64,000 nucleotides of DNA from Gammaproteobacteria bacterium (GCA_024742415.1 JANSYN010000006.1:222127-286126), one strand, 5' to 3'. Positions 39,203-49,529 are shown, counted from the stretch's first letter. Translations and numbers: made by a program. The notes: generated from the sequence alone by a model not told the origin.

Positions 39203-40027
39203 ATGAGAAGACCAACCAGCACACTGTTTATTACGCTGCTAGGTGCGCTGCTCACTGCCTGTGCTACAAGCCCAACAGGCCGTTCGCAATTAATGCTGAT
39301 CTCTCCGGAATCAGCCATCGTCGAATCGCAAAAGGCCTATATCAGCACCGTGGATGAGCTGGGCAAGGAAAACAAACTCGTCAACGACCCTGTATTGGCA
39401 GACAGGGTGTCGCGCATCACCGGGCGATTGGTCAGCGTGGCGATTGAGCAGTATCCCAATACCGCCGACTGGCAGTGGAGCGTTGCCATCATCGACGACC
39501 CGAAAACAGTCAATGCCTGGTGCATGGCGGGCGGGCGTATGGCGGTCTACACCGGCCTTTTCGAGAAACTGCAGCTGACGGATGACGAGTTTGCACACAT
39601 CATGGGGCATGAAATCTCCCATGCGCTGGCCAATCACACCGCCGAGCGCATGTCGCGGGCAATGGCCACCAGCCTGGGCGTGGTTGCGGTTGGCGTGTTG
39701 TCAGACAAGCCGCTGGCCACCATGGCCGGGGCTGGCGTCGCCGCAAAACTGGCACTGGAACTGCCCAACAGCCGCACCGCAGAAGCCGAAGCCGATCAAC
39801 TGGGTATGAACATCGCCGTCACCGCGGGCTACAAACCCGAAGCGGCTGTTACCCTGTGGCAAAAAATGGGCGCGCAAAGCGGTGGCTCTCAGCCCCCTGA
39901 ATTCATGAGCACGCACCCGGCACCGGCCAACCGTGAAACCGCCCTGGGCAACATGATTCCGCAGGCACGCAAGCTCAATCCTTCCGGCAAAAAAGCGCCG
40001 GTGCATCCGATCATCATCGAAACCTGA
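39203..40027 (+). CDS. M48 family metalloprotease, predicted lipoprotein
   Basis: Lipobox LLTAC; HEISH zinc motif; AEADQLGMNIA. Confidence 0.92.
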   Translation: MRRPTSTLFITLLGALLTACATSPTGRSQLMLISPESAIVESQKAYISTVDELGKENKLVNDPVLADRVSRITGRLVSVAIEQYPNTADWQWSVAIIDDPKTVNAWCMAGGRMAVYTGLFEKLQLTDDEFAHIMGHEISHALANHTAERMSRAMATSLGVVAVGVLSDKPLATMAGAGVAAKLALELPNSRTAEAEADQLGMNIAVTAGYKPEAAVTLWQKMGAQSGGSQPPEFMSTHPAPANRETALGNMIPQARKLNPSGKKAPVHPIIIET

Positions 40028-40039
40028 TCGGCTTTTATT

Positions 40040-40312
40040 GTGGATTGGCGCGTATTCCTTACTGTCTTCGGCGCGGTCTTCATCGCCGAACTGGGTGACA
40101 AGACCCAGCTCGCAACCATGCTCTTTGCCGCCGACAAGGACGTCAGCCCGTGGACGGTGTTCCTGGCCGCTTCAGCCGCGTTGATTGTAGCCTCGGCCAT
40201 CGGCGTTGTGGCCGGCTCGTTGTTGTCGCAGTACATCGACGAAAAGTACCTGCACTACGTGGCCGGCATCGGGTTTATCGTCATCGGTGTGTATACGCTG
40301 TACCGGGCATAA
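40040..40312 (+). CDS. TMEM165/GDT1 (UPF0016) family protein, single-domain; GTG start
   Basis: FGAVFIAELGDKTQLATMLFAA (E-x-G-D-K-T motif). Confidence 0.92.
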   Translation: MDWRVFLTVFGAVFIAELGDKTQLATMLFAADKDVSPWTVFLAASAALIVASAIGVVAGSLLSQYIDEKYLHYVAGIGFIVIGVYTLYRA

Positions 40313-40381
40313 CGCGCTGCTGCCGCGCCTTACGCGAACTGCAGCGTAAGCCGCCGGGCGCGTCCGTGCCCGGCACCATTC

Positions 40382-41905
40382 TCAGCTGTAACCCAGGTCC
40401 TCGCCGCGCGCCCAGGAGGCGTGAAAGCCAAAAGGCACACGTTGCGGCATGTGCACCCGAGCGACAGGGCCCTGTGCGATGTCGGTTGCATCAAACACCA
40501 GGGTCTGCGAGTTCCAGTCGCGCGTATCGGTCACCAGGGTGATCACGTAGCCGTCATCTTCCGCACTGCTGCGATCCGCGCCGCGCCGGGGTGCAAATAC
40601 CGCCTCACTGCCGTAAACGCCGGTGCCGTAGTCCCACTGCGTTGACTGCCCGCTGTCGTTGTCGTATTTCACCAGCCCCGTAAAGCGCAGCGTATGGCCA
40701 CCCTCATGCAGCAACGGTATGCGCTGGTGATAGGAATACCGGCTTTTCACACCGTGGAAGAGGGGGTTGGACTTGTTGAATTCGGTATTGAGGTCATCGA
40801 TATCGCCTTCGCGCACCTCGCCTGTTTTCAGATTGAATCGCCAGCGGTAGGCGTTTGCCTCCAGGCGCATGTAGGCCAGCATCGATGCCAGCTCGCCTTC
40901 TCCCTCACGCACGTCGGGCATGGGGTTTGTCGAGCGGCAGCCGTCCATCACCACCCAGTCGCCGGCTTCCCAGCAGTTGGTCACATGCAGGATGTAGCAA
41001 GGCTCGCACTCAAACCAGCGCACATCGGCGCTCTGCCCGCGTCGTGGAATGATGCCAAAGCGTGTGGGAATGTCGCGGTGAAACGTCAGCACACGGTATT
41101 TGTGGCGTCGCAGTACTTCAAGATCGTGGAAGAACGGTAAATCGTGCAACACCGCATAGTTTGTCGTGAAGCCAATATCATGCGGCAGCCGCGCGCCGGG
41201 TAAATCGATGTGGGCCTGATGCACGAGCATGCCCTGGGCATCCGCGACACCATAGGTCATGTAGGGCGGCTCATCGCCGTAATCAAAAAACAGCAGCTCA
41301 CCTGACGCCCAATCAACCTTGGAATGCGCAGACATGCGCAGCTGCTCGCGCCCGGGCAATGCAAAGTGGCCCTTGGTTTCCAGCGTGTGGCTGTCCAGCC
41401 GATACGGGTGGCCGGCGTTGTACCACAGTGTCATGACGTCACCGGCGTAACTGAAAACATCGGTATTTGAGGTGTCCTTGATGCCAAACTCCGACACCGA
41501 GTAATCAAAGGGGCCCATCACGCCGGGCGATACCGAGCGACCATCTTCGCGCTCTTTTTGCAGGGCTGCGGTTTGCACGTAGCGATTGCGATAACTCACA
41601 ACCCCTTCGCGAAAGTAGACCGCGTGCACCATGCCGTCACCATCAAAGGGATGGTAACGGTTAGCCGACTCAAACACGGGGTTGGGACCATTGCGGAAAT
41701 AGGCGCCCTGCAGGTCGGCTGGAATTTCGCCTTCAACGGTCAACGCCGTTGCACTGAGCTCGTCAAGGATAGGGGCGTACGCACCGTGCAGATAAGGGTT
41801 GTCATGTTTGTAGATCCACTGCGGTGCGTCATCAAACTGCGCCACGCCGCCCAGGCAGCGCTCTGTCGTGGGGTATTGCCCTGGTGCTTTTTCTGCTGAT
41901 CCCAT
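40382..41905 (-). CDS. Carotenoid oxygenase family protein (start trimmed to 41905)
   Basis: GEIPADLQGAYFRNGPNPVFE, FDGDGMVHAVYF, HDIGFTTNYAVLHDLPF, HASWARGEDLGY. Confidence 0.92.
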   Translation of the reverse strand: MGSAEKAPGQYPTTERCLGGVAQFDDAPQWIYKHDNPYLHGAYAPILDELSATALTVEGEIPADLQGAYFRNGPNPVFESANRYHPFDGDGMVHAVYFREGVVSYRNRYVQTAALQKEREDGRSVSPGVMGPFDYSVSEFGIKDTSNTDVFSYAGDVMTLWYNAGHPYRLDSHTLETKGHFALPGREQLRMSAHSKVDWASGELLFFDYGDEPPYMTYGVADAQGMLVHQAHIDLPGARLPHDIGFTTNYAVLHDLPFFHDLEVLRRHKYRVLTFHRDIPTRFGIIPRRGQSADVRWFECEPCYILHVTNCWEAGDWVVMDGCRSTNPMPDVREGEGELASMLAYMRLEANAYRWRFNLKTGEVREGDIDDLNTEFNKSNPLFHGVKSRYSYHQRIPLLHEGGHTLRFTGLVKYDNDSGQSTQWDYGTGVYGSEAVFAPRRGADRSSAEDDGYVITLVTDTRDWNSQTLVFDATDIAQGPVARVHMPQRVPFGFHASWARGEDLGYS

Positions 41906-42093
41906 TGTCTGCTTCCTGTTTTTCGTTGGGCTGTCGGTGGGCACCGTGAGCACACCGGTGCGGGCCCCCTTGCCAAACGGCCAGCGCGGCCCTGACACGA
42001 CAACGAAGCGTCACCTGCATTGTAGCGGTGGCGCGTGTTTACACAAGCCGCCGCGTGGCCCGCCGCAACACTATAAAAACGTGCACGAAACCC

Positions 42094-43302
42094 TCACACA
42101 CGCTCAATCAACAGCGCACTGCCAGAGCCGCCAGCGCCACTGGCAGCGACCAGTCCAAGCCGCTGGTCGCGCCGCTCAAGTTCGTCCAGTAGCGTGATGG
42201 TAAGCATCGCACCGGTGGCGCCCATGGGGTGTCCCAGTGCGATCACCCCACCGTTGACGTTCATTTTGTCGGCGGGAATATGCAACTCGCGCTGTGCCTT
42301 GACCATTGTGGCGGCGAAGGCCTCGTGGATCTCGAACAGGTCTATGGCGTCCACCGTGAGGTGTTGCTCGCTCATCAGTTGGGAGGTGGCGGCAATACAG
42401 CCGCTCAGCACTTGCAGTGGCTCGTCTGCCGCCGTCGTGGCAGCGCTGATTCGGGCGCGCGGCGGCCTGCCAAGTACGCGGCCGAACTCTTTTGATCCGA
42501 CAAGCAACAGCGCCGCGCCATCGGCCATGGCCGGTGAATTACCCGCTGTGTGAATATGCTCGATGCGCTCAAGATGCGGGTAGGCCGCCAGCTGTTGCGC
42601 ATCGGCACCGCTGGCACCGAGGTCGGCAAATGCCGGATTCATCGCCTTGAGCGATTCCAGGCTGGTCTGCGGGCGCACGCATTCGTCAGCTTCAACCGCG
42701 CTGCCCCGCATGGGGTTGATCACCGGCACAAGCGATCGAAAATAACCGGCATTGATCGCATTGGCGGCGCGCTGCTGACTTTGCCAGGCGACGTGGTCAG
42801 CCTGTTCACGCGTCACGCCGCACAGAGTTGCAATAAGATCGGCTCCCGAGCCCATCAGCAGCATCTGGCAGCGCGCCGCATAGGCCGGGTCAGAAAACAC
42901 ACTGGCCTGGTCCGACAGCATCGGCGCGCGCGACATCATTTCAACGCCGCCCGCGACCACTGCCGTTGCCTGGCCAGCGCCGACCTTCAGGGCGGCGATG
43001 TTAATGGCATCGATGCTGGACGAACAAAAACGATTCACCGTGAGGCCGCTGACCTGATGCGGCCAGCCGGCATACAGTGCCGAGGTCCTGGCGATGTTGC
43101 CCGCCTGCTCCGCGTGCTGCGTGACGCACCCAAGGATCACGTCAGCCACGACACCAGGATCCAGCCCCGTGCGCGTTACCAGGGCATCGTAGAGGTGCCC
43201 GAGCAGCGCGTGCGGCGTCAGGTCATGCAGCGCACCTCCGGCTTTTGCGCGGCCGCGTACGCTGCGCACCGCATCAAAAATATAGGCATGCTCCAACTGC
43301 AT
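42094..43302 (-). CDS. Thiolase family protein (acetyl-CoA C-acyltransferase-like)
   Basis: NRFCSSSIDAINIAA nucleophile region; GGVIALGHPMGATGA; C-terminal GLVAASGAGGSG. Confidence 0.9.
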   Translation of the reverse strand: MQLEHAYIFDAVRSVRGRAKAGGALHDLTPHALLGHLYDALVTRTGLDPGVVADVILGCVTQHAEQAGNIARTSALYAGWPHQVSGLTVNRFCSSSIDAINIAALKVGAGQATAVVAGGVEMMSRAPMLSDQASVFSDPAYAARCQMLLMGSGADLIATLCGVTREQADHVAWQSQQRAANAINAGYFRSLVPVINPMRGSAVEADECVRPQTSLESLKAMNPAFADLGASGADAQQLAAYPHLERIEHIHTAGNSPAMADGAALLLVGSKEFGRVLGRPPRARISAATTAADEPLQVLSGCIAATSQLMSEQHLTVDAIDLFEIHEAFAATMVKAQRELHIPADKMNVNGGVIALGHPMGATGAMLTITLLDELERRDQRLGLVAASGAGGSGSALLIERV

Positions 43303-44573
43303 CAGGCGCCTGCGGGGCGGGCTCTGCCGGCCGCGCCCACGCCAACGACGAAACTGACGCAGGTCGTGGTGCTGCCACCCACATTGAAGGTCATCATGTT
43401 TTCGGCGCGTGCTAGCTGGTAACCACCGGCTCGCGATGTGACTTGCCGCGCGCAGTCGAGCACCATCCGCACGCCGGTGGCACCCACAGGGTGTCCCAGG
43501 CCAATCAGCCCGCCGCTGGGATTCACGGGGAAGTCACCGTCGCGGGTGATGCGGCCGTCTTCAATCGCCTGCCAACTCTGGCCTGGTGGCGTGAGCCCCG
43601 CGTGATCAATCGCCATGTACTCAGTCATCGAAAAGCAATCATGGGTTTCCAGTCCGTCCAGTTCTGCCGGCGCTGCAAACCCGGCGCGCTGCGCCGCCTC
43701 CAGCAGGGTTGCCTGCGCATGCGGAAAGACCAGCGGGGCGTCTGCGCTCAGTGCCAGCTTCTGGTCCAGCAGGATGGGGGCTGAACGATGACCCCAACCC
43801 TTGATACGAGCGATGTCCTGCAGTTTCAGGCCGTGCCGGGCAGCGTGTTCGCGCGCGGCCTTTTCGCTGGCGAGAATCACGCAGGCCGCACCATCGGTGA
43901 TCTGGCCGCAATCCTGCTTGCGCACACGGCCTTCGATCACCGGGTTGAGCGCGTCGTCACAGCTGAATGCGCCCTCGGCAAAACGCCAATCGCGTGTTTG
44001 TGCGCGGTGGTTGTCGCGCGCGTTGGCGAAGTTCAGTTCGGCGATGCGGTTCAGGTGCTCGGCGCGTATGCCGTAACGACGATCGTATTCCTGTGTCAGC
44101 CGGTCAAACATATGGGGCCAGGGGAAATCACACTCCTCGGGCCGCGCCTCATGGCCCCACCAGGCCGCAGACCCAAGGTACTCTGCGCCGGTTTTGCCAT
44201 CCACATTGCGCATTAACTCCAGGCCCAGTACCGCCGCAACATCATAATGCCCCGCTTCGATATCGCGCATCGCCGCCAGAATGGCAATAGAGCCGGAGGC
44301 ACAGGCCGCCTCGTGGCGCGACGTGGGTATGCTTGCAAGCTCCGGGTACACCTGGCCAAAAAAACCGCCGATCAACCCCTGCCGGGTAAACAACTCGCCC
44401 ACGAAATTACCCACGTGCCCGACTTCAATCTGGGCAGGGTCTATTGCCGCGTTAGCCACGGCTTCTTCGAGCGTCTGGGCAAACATGTCGTAGATTTCCA
44501 GGCCCTCGCGGGCCCAGTTGCGGGCAAAGTCGGTCTGGCTGCCACCGAGAATATAGATATCGGGATGGTGCAT
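43302..44573 (-). CDS. Thiolase family protein, SCP-x/acetyl-CoA acetyltransferase-like
   Basis: EAACASGSIAILAAM, LETHDCFSMTEYMA, GGLIGLGHPVGATGVRM; 1-nt TGATG overlap with next gene. Confidence 0.9.
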   Translation of the reverse strand: MHHPDIYILGGSQTDFARNWAREGLEIYDMFAQTLEEAVANAAIDPAQIEVGHVGNFVGELFTRQGLIGGFFGQVYPELASIPTSRHEAACASGSIAILAAMRDIEAGHYDVAAVLGLELMRNVDGKTGAEYLGSAAWWGHEARPEECDFPWPHMFDRLTQEYDRRYGIRAEHLNRIAELNFANARDNHRAQTRDWRFAEGAFSCDDALNPVIEGRVRKQDCGQITDGAACVILASEKAAREHAARHGLKLQDIARIKGWGHRSAPILLDQKLALSADAPLVFPHAQATLLEAAQRAGFAAPAELDGLETHDCFSMTEYMAIDHAGLTPPGQSWQAIEDGRITRDGDFPVNPSGGLIGLGHPVGATGVRMVLDCARQVTSRAGGYQLARAENMMTFNVGGSTTTCVSFVVGVGAAGRARPAGA

Positions 44574-44989
44574 CGTGCACTCCTTATTGCTCTGGCTGGA
44601 CGCTCAACGGCATGACGACGACAACTCGCACAGTGATTACAGTCGGTTCCAATCACGCAACACTGTCCGCAACGTCGCAGGCGATACCTGCCGAATGTAG
44701 CGCGAATCAAAGCGCGCTGCCATGGGTGATGGGCAGGCGCCGCTGGAGAGCGCCGCGCCGCACGCTACAAAAACCCGCACACTGGCTGGTTTAGCAAACT
44801 GCCACGGGCAGCAAGATGCATTATGATTGCTCACGCTGCGCATTGCCTGGCTCCATGACGCCGCCCACGCACGGCAGCAGTAGCACAGCCATGCCTTGGT
44901 GCCTCTACCCATGGGTCACTACCGCAGGGTCAGAGAGAACAATAAACACAGGCACTAGCAACACCCCTTATACGACAAGGACTACCGTA

Positions 44990-45571
44990 ATGAGCGAACG
45001 TCAGGTACTGAACAAGAAGAACATGGGCATCAACAGCGGCTTGCCCCTGCAGGCCAGCGAGGGTGGCATCGATGAGCTACGCCGTGACATCCAGCGCTTG
45101 ATGGACATCGAAGCCATCAAGCAGCTCAAGCACGCCTATTTTCGCTGCGTTGATACTGCCAACCTCGAAGAGCTGGCAACGTTGTTTCATGACGAGGTTT
45201 GCGTGCGCTTCAAGGGCGGCGGCTACGAATGGAACCTTGATAGCAAACAGGAATACGTGGACAACATCGGCATGGCCTTCAGCAAGGAGGCAATCGGCCA
45301 GCACAATGCACACCACCCGGAGATTCAGATCATCAGCGAAACCGAGGCCACCGGCATCTGGTACCTGGCCGACAATATGTGGATCCTCAACCACAACGCG
45401 CTCACTACCGGTACCGCCCTTTACTGGGATCGCTACCTGAAGGTTGATGGCAAATGGCTCATCAAGGACACCAACTACGAGCGCATCTATGAGATCAATC
45501 GCTCAGTGGATGACCGCCCACACCTGAGTTCACACTACCTGGGCGTACACGGCGCGGACGCCAGTTTCTAG
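44990..45571 (+). CDS. SnoaL-like/NTF2-fold protein
   Basis: DIEAIKQLKHAYFRCVDTANLEELATLFHDEVCVRF; start trimmed to 44990. Confidence 0.85.
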   Translation: MSERQVLNKKNMGINSGLPLQASEGGIDELRRDIQRLMDIEAIKQLKHAYFRCVDTANLEELATLFHDEVCVRFKGGGYEWNLDSKQEYVDNIGMAFSKEAIGQHNAHHPEIQIISETEATGIWYLADNMWILNHNALTTGTALYWDRYLKVDGKWLIKDTNYERIYEINRSVDDRPHLSSHYLGVHGADASF

Positions 45572-45630
45572 CACCATCGCCGAGCCATCACTGCCCCATC
45601 GCGGCGCCCACGGTGGTCAGGTCGGCAAAA

Positions 45631-47226
45631 TCAGGCGAGGTACTCGCGCAGCCGCTCGTCGGCCTCGTCGCCAAAGAGAATTTCGCAGGCCTCGCGCAGT
45701 CCGGGCGCGTCGGCGATCACTTCCTTGCGCACGACCTGCTCAATCTTCGAACGCCGTCGCATAAAGTCCTCAAGCTTGACGATCATCTCCCGGCGCGCGG
45801 CGAGTTCGATCTCGCAGCGCGTGTACTCCGCGTTTTCGATGAGCAGCTCGACGCAGCTTTTGTCTTCACGGATACGTTCGAGCAAACCAAACGCGCTTTC
45901 ACCGTAGCGCCGCCAGAAGCGCTCCGACAACGGCTCGGATGACGACGCCGCGGTCAGCGCATCGAGCTGCATCAGTTTCGCCTGTAACATAAACTCCGCG
46001 CGCAAATCTGCTCCGGGCTCGCCGTACCAGAGATTGTCTTTCTCCGGCACTGCAACGCCCAGTCGCTCAACCCACTGGGCGATTTCATCGCCCACGTTCA
46101 GGCAGTCGGTCAACTTGCCGCCAAAAATACTGACGTGCCGGGTTGCCTCGTTCACCTCCACTACGTGCTTGCGCGACAGCTGCACCCAATCGGCGTCTGA
46201 GCCCTCACCCTTGACCGCCAGCGGCCGCACACCCACGCGCTCTGCGATAACATCGGCCTGGGTGAGCGGTGGATCGAGGTCTGTCATGGCGTTGACGTTG
46301 TCGAGCACGAACTGGCGGTCTGCATCAGTCACAGAGACCGCCGGGCTGTCCTCCTGCGTATCGGTGGTGCCGATACAGGTTTTCGGGCCCATGGGAATCA
46401 TGAAGAAGAGCCGGCCATCGCTGGCAAAAAACGCCAGCACGCGCTTGTTATCGGTCACACGATCCACAATCAGGTGGATGCCCTTGGAAAACAAATGGCG
46501 GTAACGGGTGTGCTGCGCAACGCGCGCATTGTACGCATCGACCTCGGGCCCACAGGCATTGATCACCACCTTGGAAGAGATGCTAAACGTGTCGCCGCTG
46601 ACAACATCACGCGCCTGCGTCAACCAACGCTTTCCGTCGTGATGACTGGCGACAGACTCTACATAGTTCGCCGCAATGCCACCGTAATTGAGGCTCTTGC
46701 GGACGAAGTTGAAAACGAACCGCGCGTCGTTGTCGTAGAGGTAGCAGTCCGAATACTCCAGCCCACCAGAGGCATTACGCGTATCGATAACCGGCTCAGT
46801 GCGCTCAATGGCGGCTGGCGGCAAGTAGCGTGGCGCGCGCGTTTCAAAGCGACCGATCACCCAGTACAGCAAGCTGCCCAGGTACACAAAGAATGGCCAG
46901 AAGCGAAAGCCTTTCTGAATGGTCGTCAAAAAGCGCACTTCCTTGACCGTGGAAGGGTAGGCGTGCATCAAGCGGTTGCGCGACTTGCACAGCTTGTTCA
47001 CCAGCAGCAGTTCGCCGCTTTCGAGGTACTTGATGCCGCCCCAGGCCAGGTTGGAAGAGTTGGAGCTGACGCCACCGGCGAAATCGCCTTTATCGATCAG
47101 TGCCACGCGTACACCGCGCCCGGCCAACGATGCGGCAGACACCGCACCATTAATGCCGCCGCCGACAATGAGCACATCGAAATCATCGCTGCGCAGCTTC
47201 TCGACATTGCTCGTGCGCAAAGTCAT
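45631..47226 (-). CDS. glpD: FAD-dependent glycerol-3-phosphate dehydrogenase/oxidase
   Basis: DVLIVGGGINGAVSAASLAGRGVRVALIDKGDFAGGVSSNSSNLAWGGIKYLE. Confidence 0.92.
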   Translation of the reverse strand: MTLRTSNVEKLRSDDFDVLIVGGGINGAVSAASLAGRGVRVALIDKGDFAGGVSSNSSNLAWGGIKYLESGELLLVNKLCKSRNRLMHAYPSTVKEVRFLTTIQKGFRFWPFFVYLGSLLYWVIGRFETRAPRYLPPAAIERTEPVIDTRNASGGLEYSDCYLYDNDARFVFNFVRKSLNYGGIAANYVESVASHHDGKRWLTQARDVVSGDTFSISSKVVINACGPEVDAYNARVAQHTRYRHLFSKGIHLIVDRVTDNKRVLAFFASDGRLFFMIPMGPKTCIGTTDTQEDSPAVSVTDADRQFVLDNVNAMTDLDPPLTQADVIAERVGVRPLAVKGEGSDADWVQLSRKHVVEVNEATRHVSIFGGKLTDCLNVGDEIAQWVERLGVAVPEKDNLWYGEPGADLRAEFMLQAKLMQLDALTAASSSEPLSERFWRRYGESAFGLLERIREDKSCVELLIENAEYTRCEIELAARREMIVKLEDFMRRRSKIEQVVRKEVIADAPGLREACEILFGDEADERLREYLA

Positions 47227-47344
47227 GCTACTACTTCTCCAGAAAAACAGCCCTATGGCCCGCTGTGACTAACCCCGGAGCCTGTTAGACCCTCTGACAC
47301 CTGTTAGCAAACCCAACCTGAAACCGGTTATACGACCCAGAAGC

Positions 47345-48235
47345 CTAGGACAAACCCCAGAAACGTTGGCACAGCTGGATAAAATTCACTGCGCTACCGC
47401 TCATTGAACGGCCCGCACGGTAGTACAGTCCTACCTCTTTGTCGATGCGCCCGAAAGACACATCGTCCATGATACGAAATGTTGCACAGGTTGGGTGTTC
47501 GTCGAGGAGCTTGCGGTCCACAAAGGCCACTCCCATGCCCTCGTTCACCATATGGATGCGCAGCGACAGGCTGCTGACTTCCCACACGGTGCTGAACTTG
47601 TCCCGGATACGCTGGATTGAGGGGCGCAGGTCCGGATTGTCCAGCGCCGAGGTAATCAGCGGCGTCAGTTTCAGGGCGCGCTCGTCACCGTCGATCATAT
47701 CCAGGTAGCGCGGATGCCGCGGACTCACCACCAGATGCCGCGAATCGCTGTACAGGGGCACGGTCGCAAACTGGCCCATGTCGCGCTGGAAGGGACCAAA
47801 GCCCATTTCTACCTGTCCCGAAAGCACCGCAGAAATAATGCTGCGCGCGGGCATCTCAGCGACCTTCAACCGGGTATGCGGGTTCTCGCGGCAGTAGCTG
47901 CTGATCAGTTGCGGCGCAAAGAAGCGGTTGATGGACGCGCTGAGTGCCAGATTCAGGGTCTCGTGTCTGCCGCGCTTGAGCTGGGCGATATCCTCGAGGG
48001 TTTGCTGTTCCTCGCGCAGCACGTCTACCGCATGCTGGAACAGGCGCTTGCCGACATCCGTCAGCTGCAGGTCCTTGCCGCGCTGCACCAGGGCAGCGTC
48101 CACTTTGGCCTCCAGGCCGGCTATCGCCTGGCTCACCGCCGACTGACTGATATGCAGGGACTCAGCCGCCCGTTTGAACCCGCCTTCTTCGATCACCGCC
48201 CTGAGTGCGCGGAGTTCACTGTTCTCCAGCCGCAT
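47345..48235 (-). CDS. LysR family transcriptional regulator
   Basis: N-terminal wHTH LRALRAVIEEGGFKRAAESLHISQSAVSQAIAGLE. Confidence 0.95.
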   Translation of the reverse strand: MRLENSELRALRAVIEEGGFKRAAESLHISQSAVSQAIAGLEAKVDAALVQRGKDLQLTDVGKRLFQHAVDVLREEQQTLEDIAQLKRGRHETLNLALSASINRFFAPQLISSYCRENPHTRLKVAEMPARSIISAVLSGQVEMGFGPFQRDMGQFATVPLYSDSRHLVVSPRHPRYLDMIDGDERALKLTPLITSALDNPDLRPSIQRIRDKFSTVWEVSSLSLRIHMVNEGMGVAFVDRKLLDEHPTCATFRIMDDVSFGRIDKEVGLYYRAGRSMSGSAVNFIQLCQRFWGLS

Positions 48236-48245
48236 ATAAGACCCT

Positions 48246-48261
48246 CTTATATAGCGATAAG
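48246..48261. promoter_or_regulatory. Candidate LysR operator (CTTAT-N6-ATAAG dyad)
   Basis: CTTATATAGCGATAAG contains T-N11-A; sits between divergent lysR and citrate synthase genes. Confidence 0.5.
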
Positions 48262-48335
48262 TATAATTAACCTGCCTAATGGCGAGTGGGGTGTATACTG
48301 TGAAAAATTACCAAATTGTACAGGGGGAACCGGTA

Positions 48336-49472
48336 ATGTCCGAGTCAGCACCCATTCGTTCCGATGACCTTGACGGCGTGATCGTCGGGGAAACAGCCAT
48401 TTCCGACGTGCAGGGCCAGACGGGCCTGCTGAGCTATCGTGGTTTTGCGATCACTGAACTGGTCGATGTGCCCTACCTTCACGTTGTGTGGATGGTGCTC
48501 TTTGGCGAATGGCCAGACGAGCAACAAAAGAGCAAGCTAAAGCAGTTCATGGTGCGTCATACCAAGCTCAACCACGCCGAAATTGACCTGCTGCAACAGG
48601 TCGGTCGCGACCTGCACCCCATGCTGATGCTGCAGGGCATGGTGCCACTGCTGCAGATCCCTGACGACAGAATGCTGGGGGTGGATGACGACGCCGAGCA
48701 CGGCCTGTTCATCGCCGCCAAGATCACCGGCCTGATCGCCGCACATTATCGCCTGAGTCAGAGCAAGGTGATCATGACACCGGTGCCGGGCAAACTGTTT
48801 CACGAGAACTTCCTGCAAATGTTCCATGGCACGCTCCCCACGCCAGAGCAGCGGCACATGCTCGATGCCGCGCAAATTCTTCAAATGGAGCACAGCTTTA
48901 ACGCCGGCACCTTCGCCGGACGCGTCTGCGCCAGCACGCTGGCGCCCATACAGTCGAGCATTTCTGCGTCTATCGGTACTCTCTTTGGCAAACTGCACGG
49001 CGGCGCCGACCAGGCCGCACTGGAGATGGCCATGGAGATAGGCAGCCCCGACAAAGCCGATGCCTACGTCAAGGAGTGTCTGGCGAACAAAGTCAAAATC
49101 ATGGGCATGGGGCACCGCGAGTACAAAACCGTTGATCCGCGCGCAAAAATACTCAAGCCCATGGCCGTAGAGCTATGCCAGGATGAAGAAAGCAAACGCC
49201 TGCTGGCCACACTGATAGCGGTAGAAGAAGCCTGCCAGAGAGAGTTTGGCGCCAAGGGCAAGGAAATCTGGGCAAACGTGGAGTTCTACAAGGGCGCCGT
49301 TTTTCATAGCCTGGGCATTCCGACACATTTCTTCACCGCAATGTTTGCCATGGCTCGCGTGTACGGCTACGTGGCGCACTACCTCGAGTTCAAGAAGAAC
49401 AGCCGCCTGATCCGGCCACGCGCCGAGTACGTCGGTCATCCCGCTGGCTCACGGGATCGCACGGCAGCCTAG
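48336..49472 (+). CDS. Citrate synthase/2-methylcitrate synthase family protein
   Basis: GLLSYRGFAITEL, LFGKLHGGADQAALEM, MGMGHREYKTVDPRAKIL. Confidence 0.93.
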   Translation: MSESAPIRSDDLDGVIVGETAISDVQGQTGLLSYRGFAITELVDVPYLHVVWMVLFGEWPDEQQKSKLKQFMVRHTKLNHAEIDLLQQVGRDLHPMLMLQGMVPLLQIPDDRMLGVDDDAEHGLFIAAKITGLIAAHYRLSQSKVIMTPVPGKLFHENFLQMFHGTLPTPEQRHMLDAAQILQMEHSFNAGTFAGRVCASTLAPIQSSISASIGTLFGKLHGGADQAALEMAMEIGSPDKADAYVKECLANKVKIMGMGHREYKTVDPRAKILKPMAVELCQDEESKRLLATLIAVEEACQREFGAKGKEIWANVEFYKGAVFHSLGIPTHFFTAMFAMARVYGYVAHYLEFKKNSRLIRPRAEYVGHPAGSRDRTAA

Positions 49473-49498
49473 TTCCCGGTACCGCGGCCCGCTTTTGA

Positions 49499-49529
49499 AG
49501 GCGCACCTCATACGGGGTGCGCCTTTTTC
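49499..49529 (+). terminator. Intrinsic terminator after citrate synthase gene
   Basis: AGGCGCACC-tcatacgg-GGTGCGCCT-TTTTC stem. Confidence 0.85.
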
